A stretch of DNA of 64,000 nt from Burkholderia sp. D-99 (GCF_011605345.1 NZ_JAAOXM010000003.1:248001-312000); one strand, 5' to 3'; shown: positions 12,475-22,032, numbered from the stretch's first letter. Numbers and translations: made by a program. The notes: a model not told the origin generated them from the letters alone.

Positions 12475-13332
12475 TCATCGTCCGAGGTAAGACTCGATCA
12501 CCGCGTCGTCGCGCTTGACCTGGTCGAGCGTGCCCTGCGCGAGCACCGCGCCTTCGGCCATCACCGTCACGCGGCCCGTGTCGCCCGCGAGTGCCGCGAC
12601 GAATTCCATGTCGTGCTCGACGACCATCATCGAGCAGGTGCCGCGCAGCGTGTTCAGCAGTTCGGCGAGTTCCATCGTCTCGTGATCGGTCATCCCGGCC
12701 GCCGGCTCGTCGAGCAGCAAGAGGGCAGGGCGCTGCATCAGCAGCATGCCGATCTCGAGCCGCTGCTTCTGCCCGTGCGACAGCTCGCCCGCCGCGCGAT
12801 ACGCGTCGCTTTCGAGGCCGATCAGCGCGAGCGTCTCCTCGATCTTCGCCTGCGCGGTGCGGTCGAGCCGCGCGCGCAGCGACGCGAGCCAGCCCTTGTC
12901 GGTCTGCATCGCGAGCTCGAGGTTCTCCCACACCGGATGCTGTTCGAACACGGTCGGCTTCTGGAACTTGCGACCGATCCCCGCGCGCGCGATTTCCGGC
13001 TCGTTCATGCGCGCGAGGTCGATGGTCTGGCCGAGAAACACCTTGCCCGCATCGGGGCGCGTCTTGCCGGTGATCACGTCCATCATCGTCGTCTTGCCCG
13101 CACCGTTCGGGCCAATCACGCAGCGCAGCTCGCCCGCGTCGATCGCGAGCGACAGCTTCTTCAGTGCGCGGAAACCGTCGAAGCTCACCTCGATATCCTC
13201 GAGGTAGAGGATCGTTCCGTGCGACGTGTCGATGCCGGGCGGCACCACGCGCCCCATCGACGCGGTGCCGCTGACGGCCAGCAGTTCGTCCTCGGGCGGT
13301 GGCGTGAATTGATAGAGGGCCGTTCCGTTCAT
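12475..13332 (-). CDS. urtD: Urea ABC transporter ATP-binding protein UrtD
   Basis: 285 residues. LivG-type ATPase with Walker A GPNGAGKTT, signature LSHGQKQRLEIG and Walker B LLLLDEPAAGMTD. An N-terminal extension of about 35 residues before the core domain is poorly conserved in character. The ATG at 13332 overlaps the urtC stop codon in an ATGA arrangement, showing tight coupling; longer frames upstream are shadows of urtC. It acts with UrtE on the cytoplasmic face of the UrtBC permease. Confidence 0.95.
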   Translation of the reverse strand: MNGTALYQFTPPPEDELLAVSGTASMGRVVPPGIDTSHGTILYLEDIEVSFDGFRALKKLSLAIDAGELRCVIGPNGAGKTTMMDVITGKTRPDAGKVFLGQTIDLARMNEPEIARAGIGRKFQKPTVFEQHPVWENLELAMQTDKGWLASLRARLDRTAQAKIEETLALIGLESDAYRAAGELSHGQKQRLEIGMLLMQRPALLLLDEPAAGMTDHETMELAELLNTLRGTCSMMVVEHDMEFVAALAGDTGRVTVMAEGAVLAQGTLDQVKRDDAVIESYLGR

Positions 13333-14516
13333 GCGCGTTTTCCTTTTGCGAGCACGGCTTCGACGAGGCCCATGATCCCGCGCGGCAGCAGCAGCGGCAC
13401 GAGCACGAAGATCAGGCCGAGGAAGAACAGCCAGTATTCGGCGAAGTAAGCGGTAAAGAAGCTCTTCGCGCCGTTCACCGCGAACGCGCCAATGATCGGC
13501 CCGATCAGCGTGCCGCGCCCGCCTACCGCGACCCAGATCGCCATCTCGATCGAGTTGCCGGGCGACATCTCGCCGGGGTTGATGATGCCGACCTGCGGCA
13601 CGTACAACGCACCCGCGATGCCGCACAGCACGGCGGACACGGTCCACACGAACAGCTTGTACGCGAGCGGGCTGTAGCCGAGGAACATCAGCCGCGTCTC
13701 GCCGTCGCGCACCGCGGTGACGACGCGCCCGAGCTTGCTCGTGACGATCGCGCGCGCGGCGATGAACGCGAGCACGAGTGTCGCGAACGTGAGCAGCAAC
13801 AGCACCGTGCGCGTGCCGGGCGACGTGACCGCGAAGCCCGCGATGCGCTTGAAGTCGGTGAAGCCGTTGTTGCCGCCGAAGCCGGTTTCGTTGCGATAGA
13901 ACAGCAGCATCGCGGCGAACGTCAGCGCCTGCGTGATGATCGACAGGTACACGCCTTTCACGCGCGAGCGGAACGTGAAGAAGCCGAACACCCAGGCGAG
14001 CACGGCCGGCACGAGCACGACGAGCGCGAGCGCCCACGCGAGGTGCTGCGTGCCGCTCCAGTACCACGGCAACTGGTGCCAGTCGAGAAACACCATGAAA
14101 TCGGGCAGGTCGCTGCCGTACTTGCCGTCACGGCCGATCTCGCGCATCAGGTACATGCCGATCGCATAGCCGCCGAGCGCGAAGAAGAGGCCGTGGCCGA
14201 GGCTCAGGATGCCGCAGTAGCCCCACACGAGATCGAGCGCGAGCGCGGCGATCGCGTAGCACATCAGCTTGCCGGCGAGCGTCATCGCGTAGGCGGACAG
14301 ATGGAGCGCGCTCGACTCGGGCACGACGAGCGAGGCGAGCGGCACGCAGATGCCGATCGCGATGCACAGCGCGATCAGCGCGAGCCACGCGCGTCGCGAC
14401 AGCAGCGCGGGGCGGGGCGGCAGGCCGAGCGCGAAACCGTCTGCCGCGCTTGCGGCGGCAGCCGGCTGCGGCGCATCGGCGACCGGGTTGGACAGCGAAT
14501 GGGTGAATGAAGTCAC
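13329..14516 (-). CDS. urtC: Urea ABC transporter permease UrtC
   Basis: 395 residues. LivM-type inner-membrane permease with an N-terminal cytoplasmic lead of about 40 residues and roughly nine hydrophobic segments; family motifs include GYCGILSLGHGLFFALGGY and the EAA-like ARAIVTSKLGRVVTAVRDGE. The GTG at 14516 has a CGGAGG ribosome site six bases upstream and lies 2 bases past the urtB stop; an alternative GTG at 14531 lacks this site. The gene overlaps urtD by 4 bases. Confidence 0.94.
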   Translation of the reverse strand: MTSFTHSLSNPVADAPQPAAAASAADGFALGLPPRPALLSRRAWLALIALCIAIGICVPLASLVVPESSALHLSAYAMTLAGKLMCYAIAALALDLVWGYCGILSLGHGLFFALGGYAIGMYLMREIGRDGKYGSDLPDFMVFLDWHQLPWYWSGTQHLAWALALVVLVPAVLAWVFGFFTFRSRVKGVYLSIITQALTFAAMLLFYRNETGFGGNNGFTDFKRIAGFAVTSPGTRTVLLLLTFATLVLAFIAARAIVTSKLGRVVTAVRDGETRLMFLGYSPLAYKLFVWTVSAVLCGIAGALYVPQVGIINPGEMSPGNSIEMAIWVAVGGRGTLIGPIIGAFAVNGAKSFFTAYFAEYWLFFLGLIFVLVPLLLPRGIMGLVEAVLAKGKRA

Positions 14517-14517
14517 G

Positions 14518-16137
14518 TCAAGCCTCCGCACTGCGGCCCTTCGGGGCGAACATGCCCTGCGGACGTTTCTGGATGAACAGCACGATCATCACGAGCACCG
14601 CGATCTTCGCGAGCACGGCGCCCCAGAACGGCTCGATCGCCTTGCTCGCGAGGCCGAGCCCGAAGCCGCCGAGCACGGTGCCGGCGATCTGCCCGACACC
14701 GCCGAGCACGACCGCCATGAACGAATCGATGATGTAGTTCTGGCCGAGGTCGGGGCCCACGTTGCCGATCTGCGACAGCGCGCAGCCGCCGAGGCCCGCG
14801 ATGCCCGCGCCGAACGCGAATGCGTACGCGTCGACACGCGCGGTCTTCACGCCGACGCACGCGGCCATCCGGCGGTTCTGCGTGACCGCGCGCACGAACA
14901 GGCCGAGCCGTGTCTTCGTCAGCACGGCCCACGCAACGAATACCACCGCGAGCGCGAACGCGAGGATCGCGAGCCGGTTGTACGGCAGGATCAGGTTCTG
15001 CATCACGCTCACGCCGCCGCTCATCCACGACGGGTTCACGACCTGCACGTTCTGCGCGCCGAACAGCATGCGCGTCGCCTGGATCAGGATCAGGCTCACG
15101 CCGAAGGTGGCGAGCAGCGTCTCCAGCGGGCGGCCGTACAGGTGCCGCAGCACGAGCCGTTCGAGCACGATGCCGACGAGCGCGGCCGTCACGAACGACA
15201 CCGGCACGGCGGCGAGCGGATACCAGTCGAACGCGCCGGGCGCGTAGCGCTGGATCAGCGTCTGCACGACATAGGTTGCGTACGCACCGATCATCAGGAA
15301 TTCGCCGTGCGCCATGTTGATCACGCCGATCAGCCCGTACGTGATCGCGAGGCCGAGTGCGGCGAGCAGCAGCACGCTGCCGAGCGACAGGCCGGCGAAC
15401 AGCGTGCCGACGATCTCGCCGCGGCGCTGCAGCGAATGCAGTGCGTCGAGCCCCTGCTGCGCGGCGTCACGCACGCGCGCATCGGGCTCCGTGTAGCTGC
15501 CGTCCGCGTTCTTCGCGACGAGCGGGCGCAACTGTTCGATCATGTCGAGATCGTGGCGCGCGGCCACCACCTGCACGGCTTCGAGACGCTTCGCCGGGTC
15601 GGCGTCGTGCAGCGCGGCAATCGCCCACAATGCATCGAGGCGGCGCTTCAGCGCGGGATCGGTTTCCTTTGCACGGGCGCGGTCGATCATCGGCTTGAGC
15701 GCCGGGTCGGGCGATTTCAGCAACGCATCGATCGCGTCGCGTCGCGCGGTGACATCGGGCGACGCGAGCGCGAGCCCCGACAGCGCGCCCGTGATCTTCG
15801 TGCGCAGCAGGTTGTTCAGCATCACGGGCTGCGCGTCGCCGGCCGGCGTCGCGGCCTGCGTGAGCGCGTCGTGCGTGGTGTCGCCGGTCTGGATCAGCAG
15901 GCGGCCGTCGCCGGTCGCGAGCGCGTCACCGGTCGACAGCGCATTGAGCAGCGCGACGGCGCGTGGATCGGGATCGGCGGCGAGCCGTTCGATTGCGGCC
16001 GTCTTCGCGTCGAAGTCGTCGCCGGCGAGCGCGGCGGTATCGGTGGCCGTCAGCGCGAACGCGGCGCGCGGCAGCCCGCCCGCGAGGGCGGCGCACGCGA
16101 CGATCGCGACGGCGGCTCGGCGAAAGCGTGTAGGCAT
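14518..16137 (-). CDS. urtB: Urea ABC transporter permease UrtB
   Basis: 539 residues. LivH-type permease preceded by a signal peptide (about residues 1-28) and a helical periplasmic domain of some 190 residues, an extension common in proteobacterial UrtB proteins. The membrane part starts near residue 225 and contains GLAITYGLIGVINMAHGEFL, the typical LivH first-helix motif. The ATG at 16137 gives a good signal sequence. A gap of 142 bases separates it from urtA. Confidence 0.94.
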   Translation of the reverse strand: MPTRFRRAAVAIVACAALAGGLPRAAFALTATDTAALAGDDFDAKTAAIERLAADPDPRAVALLNALSTGDALATGDGRLLIQTGDTTHDALTQAATPAGDAQPVMLNNLLRTKITGALSGLALASPDVTARRDAIDALLKSPDPALKPMIDRARAKETDPALKRRLDALWAIAALHDADPAKRLEAVQVVAARHDLDMIEQLRPLVAKNADGSYTEPDARVRDAAQQGLDALHSLQRRGEIVGTLFAGLSLGSVLLLAALGLAITYGLIGVINMAHGEFLMIGAYATYVVQTLIQRYAPGAFDWYPLAAVPVSFVTAALVGIVLERLVLRHLYGRPLETLLATFGVSLILIQATRMLFGAQNVQVVNPSWMSGGVSVMQNLILPYNRLAILAFALAVVFVAWAVLTKTRLGLFVRAVTQNRRMAACVGVKTARVDAYAFAFGAGIAGLGGCALSQIGNVGPDLGQNYIIDSFMAVVLGGVGQIAGTVLGGFGLGLASKAIEPFWGAVLAKIAVLVMIVLFIQKRPQGMFAPKGRSAEA

Positions 16138-16279
16138 CGGGAAATCCTGTCGGGCGTGAGGAAGCGGATGCAGGCGGCGATGTGCGGGCGCTTGCGGTGC
16201 GTCACGGCAAGCGCGCCCGGACCATCGGTACCTGCGGGAGAGCGGAGCATCGCGCCGGAGCGCGACGCCCCGCGTCGCG

Positions 16280-17587
16280 TCAGGCGAGCGCCGCGCGCTG
16301 CCGGCGCAGGAACGCCGGGATCGACGTGACGATGTCCGGCTTGCCCTGGTTGCCCGCGATGAACGGGCTCCACGGTTGCGCGCGCACTGCGGTCTTGGTC
16401 TTCCACACGACGTTGAACTGCCCGTCGCCGCGAATCTCGCCGATCATCACCGGCTTGTGCAGGTGATGGTTGCCGTCCATGGCGAGCGTGAAGCCCGACG
16501 GCGCGGCCACCGTCTGGCCGATCATCGCGACGCGTACCTTGTCGACGTCGGTGCTCTTCGCCTTTTCGACGGCCTGCTTCCACATGTGGATGCCGACGTA
16601 GGTCGCCTCCATCGGGTCGTTGGTTACGCGCTTCGCGCCGCCCGGCAGGTTGTTCGCCTTCACCCACGCGGCGAACTGGTCCTTGAACTTCGTGTTGGTC
16701 GGGTTCTTCACCGACATGAAGTAATTCCACGCCGCGAGGTGGCCGACGAGCGGCTTGGTGTCGATCCCGCGCAGTTCTTCCTCGCCGACCGAGAACGCGA
16801 CGACCGGCACGTCGGTCGCCTTGATCCCCTGGTTGCCGAGCTCCTTGTAGAACGGCACGTTCGAGTCGCCGTTGATCGTCGAGATCACGGTCGTCTTGCC
16901 GCCTTGCGAGAAGTTCTTGATGTTCGCGACGATGGTCTGGTAATCGCTGTGGCCGAACGGCGTGTAGACCTCCTGAATGTCGGCGTCCTTCACGCCCTTC
17001 GATTTCAGGAACGCACGCAGGATCTTGTTGGTCGTGCGCGGATACACGTAGTCGGTACCGAGCAGGAAGAAGCGCTTCGCGCCGCCGCCTTCCGCGCCCA
17101 TCAGGTACTCGACGGCCGGGATCGCCTGCTGATTCGGCGCTGCGCCCGTATAGAACACGTTGCGCGACATTTCCTCGCCTTCGTACTGAACCGGGTAGTA
17201 GAGCAGCCCGTTCAGCTCTTCGAACACCGGCAGCACCGACTTGCGCGACACCGATGTCCAGCAGCCGAACACGCAGGCGACCTTGTCCTGCGTGAGCAGC
17301 TGGCGCGCCTTCTCGGCGAACAGCGGCCAGTTCGACGCGGGATCGACCACCACGGGCTCGAGCTTGCGACCCATCACGCCGCCGCTCTTGTTGATGTCGG
17401 CGATCGTCATCAGCGCGGTGTCCTTCAGCGACGTCTCCGAGATCGCCATCGTGCCCGACAGCGAATGCAGGATGCCGACCTTGATCGGGCCGGTGCCCGC
17501 ATCGGCCGCGTGCGCGAACGGGCTCTTGCCCGCGAGCGCGAGTGCGCCGGCCATCGAACCGAACTTCAACAGACTGCGACGTTTCAT
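16280..17587 (-). CDS. urtA: Urea ABC transporter substrate-binding protein UrtA
   Basis: 435 residues. Periplasmic urea receptor of the type I binding-protein fold. The N-terminus MKRRSLLKFGSMAGALALAG carries a twin-arginine-like RRSLLKF motif, so Tat export is plausible, with cleavage after about residue 27. The mature part opens IKVGILHSLSGTMAISE, typical of UrtA/AmiC-like receptors. The ATG at 17587 is about 43 bases downstream of a sigma-54 promoter. It is the first gene of urtABCDE. Confidence 0.95.
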   Translation of the reverse strand: MKRRSLLKFGSMAGALALAGKSPFAHAADAGTGPIKVGILHSLSGTMAISETSLKDTALMTIADINKSGGVMGRKLEPVVVDPASNWPLFAEKARQLLTQDKVACVFGCWTSVSRKSVLPVFEELNGLLYYPVQYEGEEMSRNVFYTGAAPNQQAIPAVEYLMGAEGGGAKRFFLLGTDYVYPRTTNKILRAFLKSKGVKDADIQEVYTPFGHSDYQTIVANIKNFSQGGKTTVISTINGDSNVPFYKELGNQGIKATDVPVVAFSVGEEELRGIDTKPLVGHLAAWNYFMSVKNPTNTKFKDQFAAWVKANNLPGGAKRVTNDPMEATYVGIHMWKQAVEKAKSTDVDKVRVAMIGQTVAAPSGFTLAMDGNHHLHKPVMIGEIRGDGQFNVVWKTKTAVRAQPWSPFIAGNQGKPDIVTSIPAFLRRQRAALA

Positions 17588-17629
17588 CGGGTTCCCCTTG
17601 ACGTGTTGGATATGCGTGCAAGGGGTAAC

Positions 17630-17644
17630 GCAAGGCATGTGCCA
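17630..17644 (-). promoter_or_regulatory. Sigma-54 (-24/-12) promoter for the urt operon
   Basis: On the minus strand the sequence reads TGGCACATGCCTTGC. This matches the RpoN consensus TGGCAC-N5-TTGC exactly, with the diagnostic GG-N10-GC spacing. It lies 43 bases upstream of the urtA start. It implies nitrogen-limited, probably NtrC-activated, expression of urea uptake. Enhancer sites further upstream were not identified by eye. Confidence 0.82.
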
Positions 17645-17913
17645 GTCGTGCGGATGCACGTCCGGCGTGCCTGCGCGGGGCGGTGCGTGGCGTCGGGACG
17701 GTGCGCATGACGCGTCGTGCAGCATGTGCGGTCCGTCGCGGTGCAGGTTCGCGGGCGCAAATGGTGCACGGTCGGGGTTCCCTGTTCCGGTGCCTGCACG
17801 CGGTGCGGGAACGGCCGTGCGCCATGACTTCGCACCACGCGCGCACGGCGCGGACGCAGCGCGGTGCCGCCGCAGATCAGACGACGCTGAAACAAACCGG
17901 AGCGGGAAAGAGA

Positions 17914-17938
17914 AACGGGCGCGCCATGCGCGCCCGTT
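17914..17938 (-). terminator. Rho-independent terminator downstream of the rhodanese gene
   Basis: A near-perfect inverted repeat (AACGGGCGCG...CGCGCCCGTT, minus strand) is followed on the minus strand by a T-rich run TTTCTCTTT. It lies 70 bases past the rhodanese stop. Together with the sigma-54 site it accounts for most of the 420-base gene-free interval 17588-18007. Confidence 0.75.
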
Positions 17939-18007
17939 CGGCGGATCGGTATGACCGGCGGCAAGGTGCCGGCCGGTGCGGCGGCGCGTGATGCGCCACC
18001 GGCAGGA

Positions 18008-18331
18008 TCAGTAGCGCGGCACGGACGGATCGACGTCGCGCGACCACGCGTCGATCCCGCCTTGCAGGTTGTACAGCTTCGTGAAGCCGCGCGATTCGAG
18101 GAACATCGCGACCTGCGCGCTGCGCATCCCGTGATGGCATACGCAGACGATTTCCGCTTCGTCGTCGAGCTCTTCGCTGCGCGCGGGAATCTGCTGCATC
18201 GGAATCGACACGCTGCCGGCAATGTGCGCGGTCGCGATTTCCCACGGTTCGCGCACGTCGAGCACGACCGGCGCGGGGCGCGCCTTGTCGCCGAGCCATG
18301 CCGCGAGCATCGCGGCGGTCAGGATCTGCAT
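18008..18331 (-). CDS. Rhodanese-like sulfurtransferase
   Basis: 107 residues, a single rhodanese domain. The active-site loop CHHGMRS contains the presumed catalytic cysteine (about residue 65), and VVLDVREPWEIATAHI is the usual CH2A-type motif near the N-terminus. Such single-domain proteins (GlpE/PspE type) move sulfane sulfur; this one has no signal peptide and should be cytoplasmic. Its ATG at 18331 is 14 bases past the Pcm-like gene, so the two form an operon ending at the terminator at 17914-17938. The physiological acceptor is unknown. Confidence 0.88.
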   Translation of the reverse strand: MQILTAAMLAAWLGDKARPAPVVLDVREPWEIATAHIAGSVSIPMQQIPARSEELDDEAEIVCVCHHGMRSAQVAMFLESRGFTKLYNLQGGIDAWSRDVDPSVPRY

Positions 18332-18345
18332 GGAGGCTCCGCCGC

Positions 18346-19002
18346 TCAGAACTTGAAGCGCGACGGCTCGATCGCGTTGACGAGGTGGTCGATGTACGTT
18401 TCGAACACGTCGGCGACGCGGTACTGCTTGTCGTCGATGCGCGTGATGATCTGCGCCTTCATCACCGGACGGCCGCCGACGAATGCCGCGAGGCGGCCGC
18501 CGACCTTCAGCTGTTCGAGCATTTCCTGCGGCACGACGGGCAGGCCGCCCGCGACGCAGATCACGTCATACGGCGCCTTGCCGGCCCAGCCGCGCGAACC
18601 GTCGCCGAGGACGACTTCCGCGTTGGTCACGCCGTCGTTGCGCAGGTTGTCTTCCGCGAATTTCGCGTTGGTCGGATCGATCTCGACGGCCGTCACGTGC
18701 TGTGCACGGTGCGCGAACAGTGCGGCGAGGTAGCCCGAGCCGGCGCCGATGATGAGCACGTTCTCGTGCTTCTTGACCGTCAGCTCCTGCAGCACGCGCG
18801 CTTCGACGCGCGGGAACAGCATCTTGCTGTTCCCGCCGGGCAGCGGCAGTTCGAGGTCGGCGAACGCGAGATCGCGGTATGCGGCCGGAACGTAGTTTTC
18901 ACGCTTGACGATCGACAGCAGGCCCAGGACGTCGAGATCCAGCACGTCCCACGGCCGGATCTGTTGTTCGATCATGTTGAAACGCGCGTTTTCGATATTC
19001 AT
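18346..19002 (-). CDS. Protein-L-isoaspartate O-methyltransferase family protein
   Basis: 218 residues. SAM-dependent class I methyltransferase of the Pcm family: the glycine-rich motif I is VLIIGAGSGYLAALFA (about residues 83-98), followed by VTAVEID and VVLGDGSRGW. The N-terminal half MNIENARFNMIEQQIRPWDV is characteristic of a proteobacterial subfamily found next to rhodanese or tolC genes, whose members often lack proof of isoaspartate repair activity. It is therefore named at family level. It heads the two-gene operon with the rhodanese. Confidence 0.85.
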   Translation of the reverse strand: MNIENARFNMIEQQIRPWDVLDLDVLGLLSIVKRENYVPAAYRDLAFADLELPLPGGNSKMLFPRVEARVLQELTVKKHENVLIIGAGSGYLAALFAHRAQHVTAVEIDPTNAKFAEDNLRNDGVTNAEVVLGDGSRGWAGKAPYDVICVAGGLPVVPQEMLEQLKVGGRLAAFVGGRPVMKAQIITRIDDKQYRVADVFETYIDHLVNAIEPSRFKF

Positions 19003-19106
19003 GGTGTGGTCACGCAGCCTGGTCGGCCATCAGCGGGGATAGAGAAACTTCGTGATTGTACCAAACGGGGCGGCCGCGAAGCCTTCAGGCAGCCTGCAAC
19101 AGACCT

Positions 19107-19364
19107 TTACCCCTTGCTCTTCTTGATCTGCGCCTCGAATGCAAGGTCGAGCTTGCTCGCCTTGCGCGGCTTTTGGGGGCCGAATTCGTCGACGAACTTG
19201 ACGAACTCGTCGAGCGGCAGCGGCTCGCAGCGCTTCTCGGCGGTGCCGCCCGAGCGGTCGACGAGATAGAACAGGCCGCCCGCCATCGCGACGGCCGCGA
19301 ATTGGGGGTTGCCGGAGCGGGTCTTCAGGCGTTCGACCGCGTGGGTCGCTTTGGTGGTGCGCAT
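19107..19364 (-). CDS. Small conserved-looking hypothetical protein
   Basis: 85 residues beginning MRTTKATHAVERLKTRSGNP. It is basic, with a lysine-rich C-terminus (AQIKKSKG), no signal peptide and no membrane segment. No family is recognised. The ATG at 19364 is the first credible start; the open frame further upstream is the antisense-frame shadow of hemN, which lies 77 bases away on the same strand. It may be cotranscribed with hemN. Confidence 0.6.
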   Translation of the reverse strand: MRTTKATHAVERLKTRSGNPQFAAVAMAGGLFYLVDRSGGTAEKRCEPLPLDEFVKFVDEFGPQKPRKASKLDLAFEAQIKKSKG

Positions 19365-19441
19365 CGTGCGGATTCTGGCGGGGCGTAAGCCCCACACTGT
19401 ATCAAACCGGCCGCCCGCGTGCGGCCGGGGCCCGTCCGGCC

Positions 19442-20833
19442 CTACACCGTGCGCGAATAGCGCTGCTGCTGCGTCTGGCCGAGATACGCGTCGAATGCCA
19501 TCGCGATGTTGCGCACGACCATCCGGCCGGCCGGATGGATCGTCAGGCGGTCGCTCGCGATCGTCAGCAGCCCGTCGCGCTCGAACGGGCGCAGCGCGTC
19601 GAGCTCGCGCGCGAAATGATCGGCGAAGCGGATGCCGTGCGCGGCCTCGACATGCGAGAACGGCAGGTCGAGGTTGCACATCAGTTGCGTGATCACGTCG
19701 CGGCGCAGCCGGTCGTCGGGCGTGAGCCGCACGCCGCGCGCGATCGGCAGGCGGCCCGCGTCGAGCGCGGCGCCGTAGGCGGGCAGGTCCTTCGCGTTCT
19801 GCGCGTAGACGTCGCCGACCTTGCCGATCGACGACACGCCGAAGCCGACGAGGTCGGTATCCGCGCGCGTGCTGTAGCCCTGGAAATTGCGCTGCAGCGT
19901 GCCGTTGCGCTGCGCGCGCACGAGCTCGTCGGACGGCCGCGCGAAGTGGTCCATGCCGATGTACACGTAGCCGGCGGACGTCAGCATGTCGATCGCGAGG
20001 CCGAGCAGCGCGATGCGCGTTTCCGGCGGCGGCAGCGTCGCATCGTCGATCTGCCGCTGCATCTTGAACAGGTGCGGCATGTGCGCGTAGCCGAACACCG
20101 ACAGCCGGTCGGGCGCGAGTTCGATGATCGTTTCCAGCGTGCGCGCGAAGACGGAAACGGTCTGGTGCGGCAGCCCGTAGATCAGGTCGACGCTCACCGA
20201 ATGAAACCCCGTCGTGCGCGCGGCGGAGAGCAGGTCGGCCGTCATCGCAAGCGGCTGGATGCGGTTGATCGCCTGCTGCACGACCGGATCGAAGTCCTGC
20301 ACGCCAAGGCTCAGCCGGTTGAAGCCGATCGTGCGCAGGTGGACGAGCGTGGCGGGCGTGACCGTGCGCGGGTCGATCTCGATCGAGAATTCGGCGTCGG
20401 CATCCGGCGCGAGCGCGAAGTGCTCGCGGGTGGCCGCCATCAGCTCGGCCGTTTCGTCGTCGGACAGGAAGGTGGGCGTGCCGCCACCCCAGTGCAGCTG
20501 CGTGACCGGGCGCGCGGGATCGAACAAGGCGGCCTGCAGCGTCATCTCGCGCTTGAGCTGGTCGAGATACGGGCGTGCCCGGCGGTGGTTGTTGGTCGCG
20601 ATCTTGTTGCAGCCGCAGTAGAAGCACGCGGTGTTGCAGAACGGGATGTGGAAGTACAGCGACAGCTCGCTCGACGAGGCGCCCGGGTCGCTCGCCGCGC
20701 GCACGTAGTTGGCCGGGTCGAAATCGTCGCGGAACTGCAGCGCGGTGGGGTACGACGTATAGCGCGGCCCGTTCGCGCCGTATTTCGCGAGCAAATCGGG
20801 ACGGAACACTGTGTCGGCAGAACCGGAACGCAT
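19442..20833 (-). CDS. hemN: Oxygen-independent coproporphyrinogen III dehydrogenase HemN
   Basis: 463 residues. Radical-SAM enzyme that converts coproporphyrinogen III to protoporphyrinogen IX in heme synthesis without oxygen. The FeS motif Cys66-x3-Cys70-x2-Cys73-x-Cys75 (PFCNTACFYCGC) is intact and matches E. coli HemN in spacing, as does the YTSYPTA N-terminal region and the RNFQGYSTRADTDLVGFG segment. The ATG at 20833 gives the standard length. A TATACT -10-like box lies about 30 bases upstream; no convincing FNR site was found. Confidence 0.96.
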   Translation of the reverse strand: MRSGSADTVFRPDLLAKYGANGPRYTSYPTALQFRDDFDPANYVRAASDPGASSSELSLYFHIPFCNTACFYCGCNKIATNNHRRARPYLDQLKREMTLQAALFDPARPVTQLHWGGGTPTFLSDDETAELMAATREHFALAPDADAEFSIEIDPRTVTPATLVHLRTIGFNRLSLGVQDFDPVVQQAINRIQPLAMTADLLSAARTTGFHSVSVDLIYGLPHQTVSVFARTLETIIELAPDRLSVFGYAHMPHLFKMQRQIDDATLPPPETRIALLGLAIDMLTSAGYVYIGMDHFARPSDELVRAQRNGTLQRNFQGYSTRADTDLVGFGVSSIGKVGDVYAQNAKDLPAYGAALDAGRLPIARGVRLTPDDRLRRDVITQLMCNLDLPFSHVEAAHGIRFADHFARELDALRPFERDGLLTIASDRLTIHPAGRMVVRNIAMAFDAYLGQTQQQRYSRTV

Positions 20834-20993
20834 GATGATCTCGCGCTTTTTAGATGCTTTCGAGTATATAAACGCGCGATTGAGCTGCATTGTGTAATAA
20901 CGTCGCAGCCGGCGATGGCACAATGCGGGGTGCGGCTGCCGGCACCGCGTCCGGTTGCCGCACCGTTTTTTGTTGTTCGTTCGAGAGAGCCGA

Positions 20994-21323
20994 GTGTCCG
21001 TCGAAATGCCTGTCCGCCCGGCGCCTGCCGATGTCCCGCCGCCGCATGCGTGTCGCGAAGGCTGCGGCGCGTGCTGCATCGCGCCGTCGATTTCCAGCCC
21101 GATTCCGGGCATGCCCGACGGCAAGCCGGCCGGCGTGCGCTGCGTGCAGCTCGGCGACGATCTTCGATGCAGGATCTTCGGCCGGCCCGAGCGCCCCGCG
21201 TGCTGTTCCGGGTTGCAGCCGTCCGCGGAGATGTGCGGCGCATCGCGCGACGACGCGCTCGCGTGGCTCACGCGCCTGGAAGTCGCGACGCAGCCGTCGC
21301 CGCGGCGCGGCGCACGGCGATAG
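20994..21323 (+). CDS. YkgJ-type cysteine-cluster protein
   Basis: About 109 residues. The [17 protein letters not shown] cluster with further cysteines ([24 protein letters not shown]) is the signature of the small YkgJ/DUF3279-like metal-binding proteins, thought to chelate zinc or iron. No signal peptide. The GTG at 20994 follows a GAGAGAG ribosome site at good distance; an ATG at 21006 is the alternative. It is divergent from hemN with a shared 160-base promoter region. Function unknown beyond metal binding. Confidence 0.75.
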   Translation: MSVEMPVRPAPADVPPPHACREGCGACCIAPSISSPIPGMPDGKPAGVRCVQLGDDLRCRIFGRPERPACCSGLQPSAEMCGASRDDALAWLTRLEVATQPSPRRGARR

Positions 21324-21450
21324 CGGGCTGCCCGCGGCGCTCGATGCGCAGACCGCGCATGGAACCCGCCGCACGCGTGAACGCACTAACCCCGATCGAT
21401 TGCCCGGCATGGGCCGGCGCCGCCGTGCCCGATACAGGAGATTGTTCAGC

Positions 21451-22032
21451 ATGACCGCAACCCGCGCGCCCGGCCGGCGCAGTTTTCTCGCCGCATGCGT
21501 CGGCGCCGTCGGCGTGATCGTGTCGCTCGCCGCGTGCGCGTCGACGTTCCCGTTCATCCCCGATCACTACACGTTCTCGCGCGGCGACGTGCAGAAAGCC
21601 GTCGCGCGCAAGTTCCCGTACCAGAAGACGGTCGCGCAGGTCGTCGACGTGTCGCTCGCGAACCCGGCCGTCAACCTGCTGCCCGACCAGAACCGCGTCG
21701 CCGTGCAGCTCGACGCGCATTTCACGAGCCCGTTCCTGCGCGCGCCCGTCAGCGGCAAGTTCACCGTGTCGGGCCAGCTTGCTTACGACGCGCCGAGCCG
21801 CTCGGTCGTGCTGAAGTCGCCGGCGGTCGACAGCCTCGCGCTCGACGGCGACGCGCAGATGTATGCGCAACAGGTCGGCGCGGCCGCGGGCCTGCTCGCG
21901 ACGCAGTTGCTGACCAACTATCCGATCTACACGTTCAAGCCCGAACAACTGCAATTTGCCGGGGTGAACTACGAACCCGGTACAATTACGATTCTTACAA
22001 ACGGCATACGCGTGGCGATCGTCGAAAAATGA
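21451..22032 (+). CDS. DUF1439-family lipoprotein
   Basis: 193 residues. The N-terminus has a basic lead, a hydrophobic stretch and a lipobox (LAAC, about residues 26-29), so it should be lipidated and periplasm-facing. The mature part resembles DUF1439 (YceB-like) lipoproteins. The ATG at 21451 is preceded by AGGAG at ten bases. It lies 81 bases before uppP on the same strand and may be cotranscribed. Biological role unknown; lipid binding has been proposed for the fold. Confidence 0.8.
   Translation: MTATRAPGRRSFLAACVGAVGVIVSLAACASTFPFIPDHYTFSRGDVQKAVARKFPYQKTVAQVVDVSLANPAVNLLPDQNRVAVQLDAHFTSPFLRAPVSGKFTVSGQLAYDAPSRSVVLKSPAVDSLALDGDAQMYAQQVGAAAGLLATQLLTNYPIYTFKPEQLQFAGVNYEPGTITILTNGIRVAIVEK

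Noticed and set aside
20834..20993. FNR binding site ahead of hemN
   Set aside because: Only a single TTGA half-site is visible; no second half at the right distance.
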